Assembly: GCA_030737875.1 (NCBI GenBank)
Contig: JASFAX010000020.1
Location: 28,720,688 to 28,784,687, forward strand
Origin: Allium sativum
Lineage: Eukaryota > Streptophyta > Magnoliopsida > Asparagales > Amaryllidaceae
Length of the DNA: 64,000 nucleotides
Reading direction: 5' to 3'
Below are positions 32,482 through 45,846 of this stretch, piece after piece. A program made the position numbers and the translations under genes. The notes under the pieces are model-generated. The model searched no databases, had not been told where the DNA came from, and saw only the letters and a list, made by a program, of their open reading frames with translations. Position 1 is the first letter of the stretch. The number at the start of each line of letters is the position of its first letter.

Positions 32482-35294
32482 CTTTTCTTTGGCCAGGCAT
32501 TTCTCCTCCTCCATGGCAGCAGCAATAAGGCGACGCCCCTCGGCCAGACGTGCCGGTTCATCATCTCTCAGACACTTCTCCACGAGTTTGTCTTCATCAA
32601 CGAAGTCTACCTTAACTTCCTCTTTTTCCCAGTCAATGATTTGACTCCATACGTGAACTAAGGTAGTCGAATAGTCTTCGATCCAAGAGATGTTTCGACG
32701 ATGGATTATGTGTGCAAAGAATTCAATCATCAGTTCGCCAAAGTCGTGCAATTCTTCTGGAGCCTCTGATAGCTGTTTATGAGTTTCTTCAGCAAACTTA
32801 ATAGCTCTATCCACATTCCCCTCTGCTAAGGCTGCTCTAGTCTCGACTTCCATTAACTTGGACTCCAAGTCAGAATTTCGTTTCTGCAACTCGGCGTTCT
32901 TCGTCGCTAACTCGGCCTTCTCTTAACTAAGAGTATTGTAAGCCATTTGCATTTTGAAACTATCTGACTTAGTGCCTTCAGCTTGTTTCTTCAACTCCAA
33001 ATGCTCTTGACTGTGAGATACCAGCAAGTCATGATAACGCTTTTGTAATTCCTCAAATTGCTTTTGAAGTTATTGGCATCTCGTTGAGCAACGACAAGTT
33101 GATCCTGTGTATCTTCTAGGACCTTCTCTAGATATTTCAAAACATTCTCATCGGAATCTGCAGCCTTCTTCATTGCATCAACGTCCGTAATTAAGTCCCG
33201 AATGATTTTGGAGAGATTTCGTGAATACATGTACATTTCCGAGTATTGTTTGTCTACTGCGTCAATCTTTGCCTTGCCTCATCTACCCACTTTGAAGAAA
33301 TAGGCTCGAGCGCGGATAAGAAAGTTAAATTCTCAAAGTAGTGATCTGGGAACTACTTCTCCAGTTACGCCAGTTTCATTTTGGAGTCAGCATCCAGTGG
33401 TGGGGGTTTGCAAAATGATAGTTTAATGTGTTTCCTCTTAGAAGGGAAGATGGCTGCATCGCCTTTTTCAGATCGCTTCTCAGAAGCTTTGTGCTTGTCT
33501 CGCGAATCAGTGTATTTCGGCGGATTTTTTCTCGATTATATTTGTCTTAGGGAGAAATTAGGTCTTTGGATTGTGATGTGTCTTCCCCACGACGACTTTG
33601 GTGGCTCTTATACCTGTCTGGATCTGACCGAACAGGAGAGCAAGAGCGTGAAGTGTGAGGTCGATGAGAATCATGAGGCCTTCTGTCACCTCTGCCACGA
33701 CTCTCACGACGATCATGCTTAGTGTCAGTAGGAGGTCTAGACATGGTACGGTGATTTTTCCTGACATCATAGTAAGGGCGTGACATTGCACCTGCACAAC
33801 AATATAAGAAGAGTTCAGAATCAATGTTTACATAAGACATGAGTGCTGTGACGTGCTGTGCTAATGTGTTATTTGCATCCTAAGTGATGTTCCGCCCAAC
33901 AAACCCGAGCCTGGAGCCAGACTAGCATGTGTGGGCTCTTTGGTCTTCACGGGAGTAGTCTCCTCTGAAAAAGTGAAGGTTAAAGGATTTGTTCTGAAGT
34001 CCTCTGAAGTATAGATAGTTTCGGGCATGGGGAGATTTCCTAAGCCCTTAAATATGGAATTGTCGATAGTAGGAGCATCTCCTTGAGAAGCGTCTAGTGG
34101 CAGCTCTTTAGGAGATGTTGACCTTTCGGGAGAAATGGCGTCATAAGGAATGGTATACCTTTCCCTGTGCTTTTCAGCTATGTTCGCTAATTCATCGTCC
34201 TGAGTTGAGGATGGAGAAGGAGGAGTCCTAAGAGGTATTGTTGGACCTTTCGAGCCCTCGCACATCTCAGGAATAATGTCGACCGTGGGTATGTACACAT
34301 ATGGACATGTCCCATGACCTATAACTGGGGTAATAGATAATAACCCGTGATGATGGAGATACTCATCCTTAAGAACTTCGTCGATGGTTAAGAAATTTAG
34401 ATCGCCATTAAGCAACTGATGCAAACGATCAAAGTTTAATTGACCCGATACTTGCTTTGGTTTATCAACTGCGAATGAAATAGACAACAAATTAATATGT
34501 TGGTATGAGTATTTAAAGTTGAAATCTAGAAAGTTGGTTCTTTACTTGATTTGGTCCATCTCCTGGCGCACTCCGGCTGCTGTCTGATATAAAACCATTC
34601 AAAATTTAGAATCACCTGCCTTGCTGCTATATGGAATAGTAATAATTTTCCTTTTTTGGACTGATTCGAAGTATGAGAAGGAGGGAGTCTCTTGAGTCCG
34701 ATGTTTGAAATTATAAAACAAGTGGACATCATCGAAGGTAGGTTCTATACCTATAATCTCTTTATATGTTATACACAAGGTGTATAAATAAGCATAAGAG
34801 TTAGGATGTAATTGCATGGGGGTAATCCGCATCTGTCTTAGAAAATCAACGATAAAAGGCAAAAACAGTGGAATGGCCCCAACCAGACACGTCAATCGGG
34901 TAATTGCCATAAATCCTTCCGGTGGATTGTGGGGGCGATCTGTTTTCGAAGGCACCATGGTATCTCTTTTTAATATCCCATGCTTTAGAGATATTCGGAT
35001 GAGTCTATCATCATCGATCGTCGACTCAATAGAATCTTTGGGTAACTCCAATATAGTGGATGTTTCAAACTGGTTGGGAGCACGATCATCTCCTATCTCT
35101 CCTTCCTCTTCATCATCAAGAGAAATTTCACTACTCGAAGATATTTCACTATTGTGCACTTCCATTTCATAATCTGGGCCCTCATCTTCCAATTCAGGGT
35201 CTGAGGGAGAAGATATGCCATCAAGAGTGAGTTTCTCGGATGTTTCTGCGACTTCTCCCTTTTCCGCTAACCTAGATGAACGTCTCTCTGCTAT
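32482..35294 (-). pseudogene. Element D antisense spliced gene, 5' part
   Basis: Reverse strand. Exon 1 runs 35294-34546 with the start codon mutated to ATA (ACC ATA GCA) and a 1-nt insertion near 34610. It encodes RSSRLAEKGEVAETSEK, an acidic stretch, and the 'gypsy type transposon' domain (MQLHPNSYAYLYTLCITYKEI...FYNFKHRTQETPS). Intron 1 is 34545-34469 (GTAAAG...TCGCAG, 77 nt). Exon 2 is 34468-33905 (564 nt, fully open). Intron 2 is 33904-33792 (113 nt). Exon 3 runs from 33791 to 32482: RS-rich segment (SRSCSPVRSDPDRYKS), then coiled coil and VWSQIIDWEKEEV, with several stops and shifts at 33000-33560. The rest of exon 3 is at 2811-3663, beyond element C. Exon 2 is the best preserved of the antisense copies. 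Confidence 0.87.
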
Positions 35295-36780
35295 GGTCAC
35301 TAAACTACTGAAGAAGCAATAACGTAAGTTAGAGTAAAATAGCCCACATCCCCCCGTGCACGTATGTGAACTAAAGTGTGTGCTATGTGTGCAAAAGATG
35401 AAAACTAAACACATAAGAGCATAATGCAAGGGTTTGGCGAAAGAGTAATGTTCAGAATAGTCTTAAATATTTGCTTATGTTCATAAGGCACTATCCTAAC
35501 AGTTCATTAAGTTGTATGTCAAGACAAGCATTGATTGAGCAAGTCAGACATTTCTTATGCATTGAATTGGATGGCTACAGTTCGGTTCAGATGTATATAT
35601 TTTTTGGGGTTCGGATCGGGCACCCACAAAGGAAAGGGTTCGGACTGGGGGCAAGATCATGTGTGGTCCAAAGCATAAGTTAATGTATCTCGAGCATATT
35701 GGTACGGTTCATACGTTGGTACTCTTTGTGATCCGGATCGGTTCGAGTGCCCATATACTTCCATGACCATGTCTACCACTCCGACCCGACCCGGTTGGAC
35801 ACACCTCATTTTTAACCTCCTATTTATTTTTCACTCTGACCTGATCCGGTCAATTGGATCTCCCTTTCCTCTTTACTCTTATACCTCTTCACCCGAACCT
35901 ATCCCAGACTTTTCCCTCTTCTTCTTCTTCATTTTCTTTCTTCCTTAACCAACACAGAACATAATCTCACGCCCAAAACTGAATCAAAGCCAAGAGCTTA
36001 CGTGCTGGCACGTTCAATCTTAAATCCTAAATCCCCTTTGTTATTACCTCGAGATGGCGACAAGGCCATTAACAACGATGGCGAGGGGGAGGGGAGAGGG
36101 TCATGGCGTTAAGGCCAGCTAAGAACCATACTCCAATCGTCCATATTACCCACGAACTTGAATCGAAATCGATTAAGAGGGAATCAACTGAATTTTTGCA
36201 ACCTACCTATATGGTTATTTCGAGAATCGAAGGGAATTTTTATTTTTTCAGAAATTAGGGTTTTTCTCTTTTGCAGAAGTTAGAAGACGGTGATAGTGAA
36301 GGATAGAAGGAGGAAGAGGATGAAAAGTGAATTTATATAGATTTGGAATGGCTCTTAGTGTTCCTAACATGTCATTCCGATCGGACTGGAGTACTGGCCC
36401 GTACAAGAATTCAACCCATTCATTCAATGATAATGAAGTGTGAGAAAAAGCCGTTCGGATCAGAGACCGAACCTAGATGGAATCACGGACACTAACTTGG
36501 CATACAAATTGAATTTAAAGGAAAATAAAATTGAACAAAGTGCCTACTTGGAGGAATCACTGGACATCGATCAGAGTTCTCAAAGCTGTATGAAATGAAG
36601 AAGGAAATCCGTGAGCTTTTTGGTGTATTTATAGGCTGCAAGAGACATGACTTCATGACACAACGCGTCCTTACAAACGAATGGAAGCGACTATTCAACA
36701 GTTCAAATTCAGAGACCAGTGGATAGATAATGTCAAAGCATGCTCCATCCTCAATAGAAGCATCATTTGAGGGGACAAAA
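35295..36780 (-). other. 5' flank of the element D antisense gene
   Basis: 1.5 kb homologous in layout to 30135-31644 and 55693-57124. The reverse strand just upstream of the coding start shows TTGCTTCTTCAGTAG, a good 3' splice site form. GATCGG patches at 35590-35860. Polypurine tract GAGGGGACAAAA at 36769-36780. A purine-rich GGCGAGGGGGAGGGGAGAG stretch lies near 36080. No gene recognised. Confidence 0.5.
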
Positions 36781-37516
36781 TGTTAGCCTACTTTGTGAAC
36801 TAGGCTAAACAAAGATTAACAGATCAAAAGATCAAAAGAATGAAGAATGCTTTTTAGTTAAGTCGGATCGGATCGGATTTCCTTGGTCAAGGCAGAACAA
36901 CATAGAGCAGAGAAGGAAGGAGCGCAGGCCAAACTGGATCGGTTCGTGTGACCCCGATCTGTTCCCCTAATTTGTAGTACTTTCGATCCGAACCCAGAGA
37001 ATTGAAGCAGCTGCGGTTACAGCCCGTGTTTCCTTAAAACCCGGGGCGGTTATAACCACGTTCTCCTCAAGTTTGCCACTAACCTGATGCGATGTTGCCA
37101 CACATTCCATCCGAACCCGATAATAATGGGATGGATGCCAAGTGGATCCGAACCGAAGCCATTCCAGGAGCACTTTTAACCTATAAATACACCTCCAAGG
37201 CTCATTTCAAAGGATCTTTTGGCATTTTTCAGAACTCAAACTCCTTTGCTACCCGAATTTCATCAACTTATTCGGATTACAATCATCTTTTGAATCATAT
37301 TGTGAAGGAAATTGAGTGAATTAATGTATTGTGTAAGTGAAAATTGAGTGAGAATCGTTGTTGTACTTGCATTCAAGACATCAATTCAAAGAGTAGAACT
37401 GGACGTAGGCTATTTAATGCCGAACCACTATAAATTGTGTGTTTTCTTCGTTTTTTGAATTCATTTCAATAAAATCATTATTCGTTTGGGTGTTAGAGCC
37501 AATTTTGGATACAACA
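36781..37516 (+). repeat. Element D 3' LTR
   Basis: 736 bp, TGTTAGCCTACTTTGTGAAC at the start and GGATACAACA at the end. GATCGG patch 36860-36970, TATA box CTATAAATAC (37181-37190), hairpin 37399-37428 followed by TATAAAT. It closes element D, whose 5' end lies left of the window. TAAAC (37517-37521) is its expected right target duplication. Confidence 0.9.
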
Positions 37517-37850
37517 TAAACCCTGTCCTTGTCAGCACTTACCAAATAAATTTCAACTTCCTAGATTGATTCTCTAACACCATAAAAAATACATTTAAAT
37601 AACCAAATGGAAAGAACTTATTTTGTAAAAATAGTTCTGAAAAGTAGCTTATGTGAAGGTAGCAAAAAGGAGAGCCCATCCTTTGGCAATTTTGAGTTCT
37701 ATTATGTATGGATTAAAAGCCATCAATTCAACATGAACACAGGAAATTGCACCTAAAGAGAAGAGAGTAGATTAAAGCAAATATCACAAACTAAAACCGA
37801 ATCATCATGTTTACAAATTTTTATATTCTAGATGACAAAAAGAAGTAAAT
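37517..37850. other. Unassigned segment between D and F
   Basis: 334 bp that match nothing else in the window by eye. On the reverse strand a TTCTCTTTAG acceptor-like site is followed by a short frame (VHVELMAFNPYIIELKIAKGW) that ends after about 40 codons. It may be a scrap of an older element or of the original insertion site. F's 5' LTR lacks its first ~400 bp at the right edge of this segment. Confidence 0.4.
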
Positions 37851-38672
37851 CTCTCTTCCCTTGATCTGTCACTAGTGCTACAGTTTGAGCAATCACGCAC
37901 ATATCAGCTTTTCAGGTTTTGATCAACCGCTCGTCCACCATCAGTTATGTCGCTTCAATAAGATGATGTATGTGCGAAAGCCTCAAACACGATAGCACAT
38001 TTCTCATTCCCATGTAGTCGCTCACACAGGATTGCTAGAAATAGCTGTCACCAGTTGGTTGTTGCAAAGCAGTGGCATGTTCGTTATTAATAAAACGGGC
38101 GGTCCATAGATTACAAAGAGGGACCCCAGTTCATTTCTTGAGAAGGGGCGCACCTATAAATAAGCCATAGTTACCACTTGAATGGGGGAGATCCGGCTAC
38201 CACGAAGTGATGCAAAATTCCATCCTTAGCCATTCCTCAAATTTTTTTCAGCCATGATCATCATCATCATCCGAAAATCCTTCATCCACCTGGCCATGGC
38301 AACTATCGAAATATGATAATTGTGAAAGATCCAAGACATCCTCATCCTCTATCGCCTATTTGACCTTCTTCGTCACTGATCCTGCCATTCCCCAATCGAA
38401 TCTCGTGAATCTAGGCCAAATTTGCATGTAAATTGAGAATATATCGAGTGAGTCGAAGAATGTATAAAGAACAAGAGCTGATATGTCTTGTAATCATCAT
38501 CGTGATAATGCAAACCCCATTCACAGTGGACATGGGCCTAACATAAGGCTGAACCACTCTAAAACCTTGTCGCCATTTGGTCTTGCTGAGTGCGGCTCCA
38601 CTTATTCTCTAACCATATTAGTGAAGTACATTTAATATACCTTTAATGTTTGAAACATTTTTGGTGAAAACA
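37851..38672 (+). repeat. Element F 5' LTR, 5'-truncated
   Basis: Matches the last 845 bp of the 3' LTR (46251-47095). The first ~400 bp of the LTR are missing. TATA box CTATAAATA near 38154; hairpin 38526-38557 (GTGGACATGGGC...GCTGAACCAC). It ends GGTGAAAACA. Confidence 0.85.
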
Positions 38673-38692
38673 TTTGGCGCCCACCGTGGGGC
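38673..38692 (+). other. Element F primer-binding site
   Basis: TTTGGCGCCCACCGTGGGGC directly after the LTR; the best preserved Tat-type primer region in the window. Confidence 0.8.
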
Positions 38693-38722
38693 CTTATTTG
38701 AGTCCTTCCCTATGGAAATTAA

Positions 38723-40264
38723 ATGGGATCTTCTTGTAAAACTTTTCTTGAAGTCATGGGTATACCAAAGGAGGCCATCCGCGAAGTTAATGACCCCATC
38801 GACAATACTAAATTGTCCCATCGCCTGCCACCCATTTCGAGACAAGAGAATCGCCAAGAGTCGAGATTGCTGTAACGAAAAGAGAATTAGAAGAAATAAT
38901 GGCGGGACTGACGAGTCAGATAACCATCACAAACAGCGCAATGATGAAGAAACTTGAGTCAATGTTCGCTATTCGTGCCACTACTGCAAAAGCCACGCTA
39001 AGTGTCACTCGTTTTCAAACTAAAGGAACAAGTCAAGCCTATGATACGGAATCCTCTGCTTCGAGCACAAAACAGGGAAATTCTGTTTGGGAAGTCACAT
39101 ATCATGCTAATCTGGACCACGGAAAAGCTAAAGCACCTATGTACAATTCTTCCAATGGCACAACCTCTCGACGATCGGATGATCCAACGAAAGGGGCATT
39201 CCTCTCGAAGGAAACCCCATATTCCCCTGCTCCAAATTGTAATTACATGCTTGGGCAAGGAGTTGGCAAGGAAGAATGTGTTCGTTCCATGAATCAGAAC
39301 AAATAACAGGAATATATTTCAGGTATGACATGTGAAATTGTGAAAAAGAGCTTGAAACAAGTGGACAATCGAATGGAGTGGGAATTTCGTCCTACCAAAC
39401 CCCACTAACCGAAAGAATTAAAATGGCCATACATCGTAGGAATTTAAGCCTCCAACACTGTGATCCTATGAAACATTAAGCGACCCTAATGTATTCCTGT
39501 GCAGGTATGATCATCACATGGACGGGGCACGCGCCACTGACGAGATCAAATGCCTATATTATTCCAATTTATTTAGAGGGGATGGCCTACCTCTGGTTCA
39601 CAAAACTGCCACCGAAGTCTGTGGACGACTTCGCTACCTTAGCCAAATTGTTCAGTAAGCAATTCAGATTCCAAGCAGCTAGAATCCGGGATGTCATGGA
39701 GTTAAGTGAAATAAAACAAAGATCAGGAGAGTCTGTCAAAGATTATCTCACTCGCTTTAACATGGCAGTGGCCAAATCTGAAAATTATGAGCCTCGACTA
39801 GTTCTGATGGCCTTGAAGGGGGCCGTATGTAAACAGACCAAGTTAGGGCGATGGATTAAGAAAACGAAGCCAAGTACACTCGAACATATACTTATTAAAG
39901 CTGAAAAGTATATGAGCATTGAAGTGAACTTGGTGTGTGACAGACTCAAAACGAAAGATAGTGCGCAAGGTGTGTTGGTTGTCGGAAGAGGAACAATGAA
40001 AGAAAAGCTGATTGGGCCAACGAGAAGCTACACTTCTTTAAAAATTCTGAGCTCACTTCCCTTAATGACACCATAGGGAATATCTTCGTTGCAACACGGG
40101 ATACGGGGAAATATCCGATCCTGGAACAAATGCAAGATAAAGATAGTGCTATAAGAACATGAAGGTTTGGTCGTATCCATAACCAGCCAGGGTACGACAC
40201 AGATTATTGTGGGCATCTAAAATCATTAATCGAGGATCTAGTCAGAAAGAATCATTTGCAATAA
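38723..40264 (+). pseudogene. Element F gag
   Basis: ATG 38723 (MGSSCKTFLEVMGIPKEAI) fits as start. A shift near 38865 leads into VTKRELEEIMAGLTSQITI, open to 39306. After stops and a shift near 39310-39490 the capsid part is open to 40076: IYLEGMAYLWFTKLPPKSVDD, then SGESVKDYLTRFNMAV, LVLMALKGAV and LGRWIKKTKPSTLEHIL. The knuckle-like C-terminus (RIHNQPGYDTDYCGHL, first Cys lost) ends ...RKNHLQ with TAA 40262-40264. It is the only sense-strand protein of F. Distinct from B and C gag but clearly homologous. Confidence 0.88.
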
Positions 40265-41671
40265 TACATACAAGCCCGTTAACACTGCTCCAACTCTCCA
40301 CACGCAATGAGTAATGAGAAAATCGCTCAAACCGACCCAAGCCCAACATTTACTTGAAGATCAATTATTAGCACCTTAATTATGGTAGTTAAAAAAGAAA
40401 TGGCCTCCATTATTTTACTTAGCTTTACTGCTTAAGAACAGGTAGTTATTTTACTCTACTCTTTTACCCGCGATGTTCTTTGCAAATGATTCACTTATGA
40501 TGTATTAAATAAAAGTTATATAAACCAGAAGTTATGTACTGATCTAAATGACATGATGGTAAGACCATACTAAGAGCCAATTTCTTAATTGCAGGCATAG
40601 TTGGAGCCATCACTCATCCCTAATTGAACCATAACAGAAAACTTCCCCAAGCACATTCCAAGCAAAGCAACTTAAAGACCGAGAACATCATGCCAAACAA
40701 GCATATTGTTTCAAGAAGATAAGCTGCTCTGGGGAAAACAATGAAAAACATGATAAACAAACAGCAAGTCAGAAAGTTGCACTTTTCACCATGAAACACG
40801 CCAAATTCTTAGCGAGCATCCATTGAAGGAGCTGGCATAAAGCTTTGAGGAAAATACAAAGATAGTATTAAATTTGTCCCACAGATTTAAAATATCTTTC
40901 AGCCAATCCCAAAAGAGGCACCTTTTTAGGTGTAGAGAAGAAATTCTTCGGATCGAACAAAAACTTGATAAGAATAGTTAGTGTCCACTTCCCAGGATGA
41001 GGCATAAAGATTTAATAAAAAAACTACACTGGAAGCACCAGTCCTAGTGCAGGAAGATAAAAAAAATAAGAAATCCTAACCGAAAGGGGGTGACAAAATT
41101 AGAAATCCGAGCCGAAAGGGGGTGACAAAATCAGAAATCCTAGCCGAAAGGGGGTATCCAATAAGTTCTTTTCATTTCTAGAGAAATCAGAATAAACAAG
41201 ACCAAACATGGATCAAAAATTGAAACCCAAGATCTCCCATGGGTGAACCCAAAAAACAAACAACAACTTATTAACCTTGCGTATTTAAAATCTAATTCCC
41301 GAAGAGCTTGTACTACCAGGTTAGCGGGAAATACGATTGAATAACAACCGAATAAATACAAACTGACCAATCAAAAATGAAATCGAGCCTATAACTAAGA
41401 AAATTCGCAAAATTTGGTCGTTCATAAGTTCGCTACAATGCTACAACGAGAAACGAACATCCAATAAAAATCTTTAGACTAACAGGAACGAATTCCTAAA
41501 AGATATTGTCTTCCGTAAAAGCGAATGACGAAGCCATCATAATATCAAATACGACGACACAAACATATGAGCTTAAAATATTAGGCGAGGACCGACATCG
41601 CCTAGGCAACCTGTCTAAGTGCACGACACTAAGAAAATAAGTTGAGACCAAAACAAAAAGGTCCCAACTAC
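40265..41671. other. Element F non-coding interval between gag and antisense gene
   Basis: 1.4 kb. Near 40353-40375 a short motif RSIISTLI recalls the protease leader of B (RPIINTISGG), after which pol is missing. 41069-41158 is a 32-bp tandem repeat. No reading frame is supported. Confidence 0.6.
41069..41158. repeat. Three 32-bp tandem repeats
   Basis: Units begin AGAAATCC at 41069, 41101 and 41133 and contain CCGAAAGGGGGTGACAAAAT (the third ends GGGGGTATCC). Confidence 0.85.
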
Positions 41672-44600
41672 TTAACATTTATATTTTGTTCTTTTGTCTA
41701 TGCAAGGGCTATCAGGTGATGACAGGGCAATAATTCCTGAGCTTTTTGCAACGGATTTCCTTCTGCGCGTAAGAACAGACATGACATTAGGATTCCAAGC
41801 TTTAACCTCATCTTCCAGGTCCAACATGTTAAGTAGTGTCGGATTGCCTGGTAAAGGTGTGGTGTTTGGACTAATATTAGTTGATACAAAAACGGAATCA
41901 ACAGTGGCAGTTTGAATAGCGGTACCGCTAGCATAAAAAGAAGTGGCTAGGGCAGACCTAGCACAAACAAATAACAAGCACAAAATTCAGCAAGCCTAGG
42001 TGAAGATGTAAGGTAATCCAAGTCCGGCACGGGTGATAGACATAAATTTTATCTGGAGTTACAGGATATGTAAGGTCGACCCCGTAGTCATTTAAATAAG
42101 TATCATCATGACTCGCACGTTGTTTAAGGACATCCTCATGAATGGTGTGTGCCCTAATAGGTCTAACTCCAACAACACCTTGGGCAGAATAATTCGCAGA
42201 GGGAGTCTGTGGGCTTGAAGCTTCGATATAAATAGGACTAGACGGGTTGTGAGTGAAAGTAGCATCTGGGGATTTCCCCTGGAAGATCGAGCTCGCTCGT
42301 CCGCCAAGATTTTCCCGCCTCAAGCCAAGGCCTTACAATCTTCTACTTCCAAAAGGTTCTCCTGCAGATATTCATCATCGACACCACCAGAGTACGAGAG
42401 CACTTGTTCCCAAACAAGATCCAAAGTCCGTGGAAATTCCTTTTTTAAATAGCTCAAACTTCCGCGACTCATCACACTGTAAGCATAAAATTTGAACAGA
42501 TTATTATCGGCCCTAATCCTGGTTTCATCAAGTTCTTTGCACAACAATATCTTGTTCTCTTCCAGAATCCTTAGAGTCTCATTTTGAGAGTTAATCCTGC
42601 CCTCAAGAAAAACTTTCTCTTGCTGATGAGAGGCCAAAGCTCGTCTCTCTAAAGTGAACTGACCTTCAACAAGTTCTTGGGCGGATTGAGCCTCTCGGAG
42701 TTCCCTCCTTACAACCTTGAGCTTCCTTCTGCGTTCCTCATTTCTAGCCTCCAAGTTGTTCACTCTAACACTCCAACTCTTTAAAGTGGTGATTTAAGAT
42801 TCTTGAAACTTGATCAATTGAACTAACCCAGCTTTATCACTTTGTAAAGCGTCAATTTGGTCAAGATGTCGGGCATTCAACCTTCGGAACTCATAACCAA
42901 ACATGGCCCAATGTTCTAACCGCCTATCGGCTATGCTCATGAACATATTCAACCATGTTTCAAGTTGACTTCTGGCGGTATTAAACTGGGTAATCGTGCA
43001 ATTTTTAATAGTACTTAAACCATTAACAGCATCTCGTATATTGTTTGGATGTATATCTAATCAAAATGCATTCCTCTTAAATCCCAACCTCCGAAACGTT
43101 CGTTAAGTATCAAGCTACTAAAAGAAACCTTGTAAGAAGGTCGATCGAGGACTACCTGAATTTGGATAGAAGTTGGAACGGTGGATCGTCCAGGGAAAGT
43201 AGGGACATCATGGTCTAGAAAATCAGACGATGAAGAATGTTTGTGAATTTCACTATTGCAATAGTCGATCCTACTCCTTTTCTTTTTCTCTCCTTCTGTA
43301 AGGCGTCCACTCTTATTGCTCTTATCCGATGCACTTACAAAATCAGATCCTTCCTTCCTTAAAGAATCAGCAAGCGGAAACTCGAGAAGGTGTTGAGGTT
43401 GAGAACACGAGGATGATTGGGAGGGCTTCAAGTGACGAGAAAGACGAGATTCTAAAAGACTTTGCAGATCAATGGAACCATCTTGTTGGAAGAAACTATC
43501 TGAAACTGAGTGTAGCATACCCATACCTGGCCAAGAGAATGAAGCAAAACATTAGCAAGCTTACAAAGAAGTTGTAAGGTTTGTAGAAAATGCTTATAAT
43601 AGTTATTTCAGTGCACATCCGATAACGAACCAATGTCGAGGGAAACTCCTGAATCGAATGCATTCCCAGGCCGTTGGGCAGTTTCTTGGGGTTCCTCTGT
43701 AACATACATTACAGGATTAGAAGTCACAGTATCACCTTGAGTAAGATAATTGATGGTGTCTAAATCCCCAATTCCTCCAAAAGTCCCATTAGAATTCTCT
43801 TCTTGGGTAAAGAGAGGGGCGGGATTTTCAATAATCTTGTCAAAGAGTATATCATCTTTTGTACCATCTACTTCGCCTTCCTCGATGACTGGAAGCAAGG
43901 GAGATCCTTGGGAAGACTGACAACTATCACCCATGACTAAGCGCTTCTTTTTGGTTAAGGACATACCCGTGGCACTTTGTGTATAAGCCAAGGTTTTCTT
44001 AATGGAACTTGAAGGATGGAGTAACTTATATTTGCGAAGGTCTTCCTCTGAAAGCAACACTTGTCTACTTCTCTCAGCCTTGTCAATTGGAACCAAAGAA
44101 TCAAAAAGAGCCTGGTCAAAGACGAGGCCTTCATTGGAAGGAATTGCTGCAAGATAAAAAGAGAACCATTAAGGAAGAAGGAAGGAGAAAAGAAACACCA
44201 AGCAGGGGGTAGTTACCTCCCTCCATCCACCGCCCATAGAAGCTCGGAGGGCATCGAACATAAAAGTATTGGTCTGGAAACACTTTGACACCATCTATTA
44301 GGCTTGTAATAATCCTACAGTATCTGCCTTCCATAGAAATTAAAGAAAGACAGTCTTCCCCTCTTCTTTTGAAAGTATATAAGGAACAGACGTCCTGAAA
44401 CGTAGGTGCTCGTTGCCTGACTCTCATAAAAAGTATGTATAGCCCCAGTAAAATGTGATATCCATTGGGATGCAATTGATATGGGGCAATAGACAAATAC
44501 CGTAAGATGGACTCTAAATAAGAGTTAAAAGGAGGAACCACTCCGCTAGACAACATATGATGGTTGACTGCTACATAACCAAGGCGAGGACGATCAGTCG

Positions 44601-44853
44601 AATCTTCCTTCCTAGGAAGCCTAACGTCATCTTTCAAGAGTATGAAACCAGCACGCATTTGTAGATATGAGTTGAATGGAAGAGCTGATTTACGACTGGC
44701 GGATGACACCCTTTCAAGGAGCCGGGGTTGAGGATAAATTTGACTAAGAGAGCCAGCAGCCGAGGCAACCCCAGCCACCTGACCAGAACCTCCGGCTTCT
44801 TCAGATGTAGTACTTTCATTGAGGCTTTGGTTAGGTTGGTCCTTAATTCGCAT
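41672..44853 (-). pseudogene. Element F antisense spliced gene
   Basis: Reverse strand. ATG 44853 (MRIKDQPNQSL), just after the acceptor-like CCATATAG. Exon 1 is 44853-44217 with the 'gypsy type transposon' domain (FNSYLESILRYLSIAPYQLHPNGYHILLG split over two windows) ending GRWMEG. Intron 1 is 44216-44147 (GTAACT...TTGCAG, 70 nt). Exon 2 is 44146-43631 (open, 172 codons). Intron 2 is 43630-43527 (GTTCGT...GGCCAG, 104 nt). Exon 3 from 43526 has an SQSSSCSQP/KSNKSGR Ser-rich segment, a decayed middle (42764-43056), a coiled coil (42763-42320, LEARNEERRRKLKVV...), TLDLVWEQVLSYS, and a final part to the stop at 41672. Another acceptor-like site (TTTGTGCTAG) is near 41965. Both introns are phase 1 and placed as in C, D and E. 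Confidence 0.8.
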
Positions 44854-45846
44854 TTCTATATGGATAGACATGAAATAAGCATCAGCCAGGTTGTTAGTGG
44901 TAAAGGAAGAACAACTTTTAAGCAAATGTGCCCTTCAAACCAAGCATTCCGTCAAACATACCTTGTTTCCAAGACTTACTAGCAATACAAAAAAGTTAAA
45001 AGGTTCTGGCCTAGTCGCTTATCAAATGACTATTGGATGCTTATAACAAATAAACACTTCCAGTGATGAACATAACATAGAGCAATGATAACAACATCGA
45101 AGATCCATGACATAGACATTTCATCAAGTATTTGGCAAAGGCATGGTAAATTAAAATTGTCATTTGATAAACATTCTAACATGCAACCTATAAACCTTTC
45201 GTTGCAGTCAAAATAAGAAAGAAAGAAGGCGCTGTTGTGCAAATCACGTATGTCAAACAATTGTGTTCGAACTCCTGAACATACTAAGCCAAATTGTTTA
45301 AAGCTTCAATACATGGTCGGGTAATTCGGCTTTTCCCAATCAAGAACTTTTTATGGGGCAAGTTGGATTAACTCAAGAAGCGAAGTAAAAGGAGAAATTT
45401 AATTATATACCGGCAAGCGTGTTCGATTAGGAAGAAGAAGCGCTCTGGCCAATTTCGAAATTAAGGGAATCCAAGCAATGAGGAATATCCTACAACAGAG
45501 CCGTCATTAATGCATGTTTTTTAGCAAAACAAAATGGATAAAGAGCGGGAAAAAGAAGAGACAGTACTTGAAGAATACTAAAAGGTCCTTTGAAATTTAA
45601 GTGATGCGACATCTTCATCAGGGCCGGGTAAAACACTTAATTATCCCGTAAAATAGCCCGTCAGACCCAGTCAGCAAAACAATTGTGTCTATGCACGAAC
45701 AATCATAAGGACACTCAATAAGCAAAGAACATTTGTAAATGCGCTCGTCTAATGAAGAATCAGACTTAATCCGTCAATTAATACATTTCATTATTTCGAA
45801 GCATGTAATCCTCACAAGTTGAGAATTACAAACTTCGAGGGGCAAT
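44854..45846 (-). other. 5' flank of the element F antisense gene
   Basis: About 1 kb between the antisense start and the 3' LTR, AT-rich, without a supported gene. The polypurine tract CTTCGAGGGGCAAT lies at 45833-45846. Confidence 0.5.

Noticed and set aside
37660..37770. Possible RNase H-like motif (VELMAFN...AKGWALL) on the reverse strand
   Set aside because: Only a weak resemblance over about 20 residues with no catalytic pattern and an early stop; left as unassigned.
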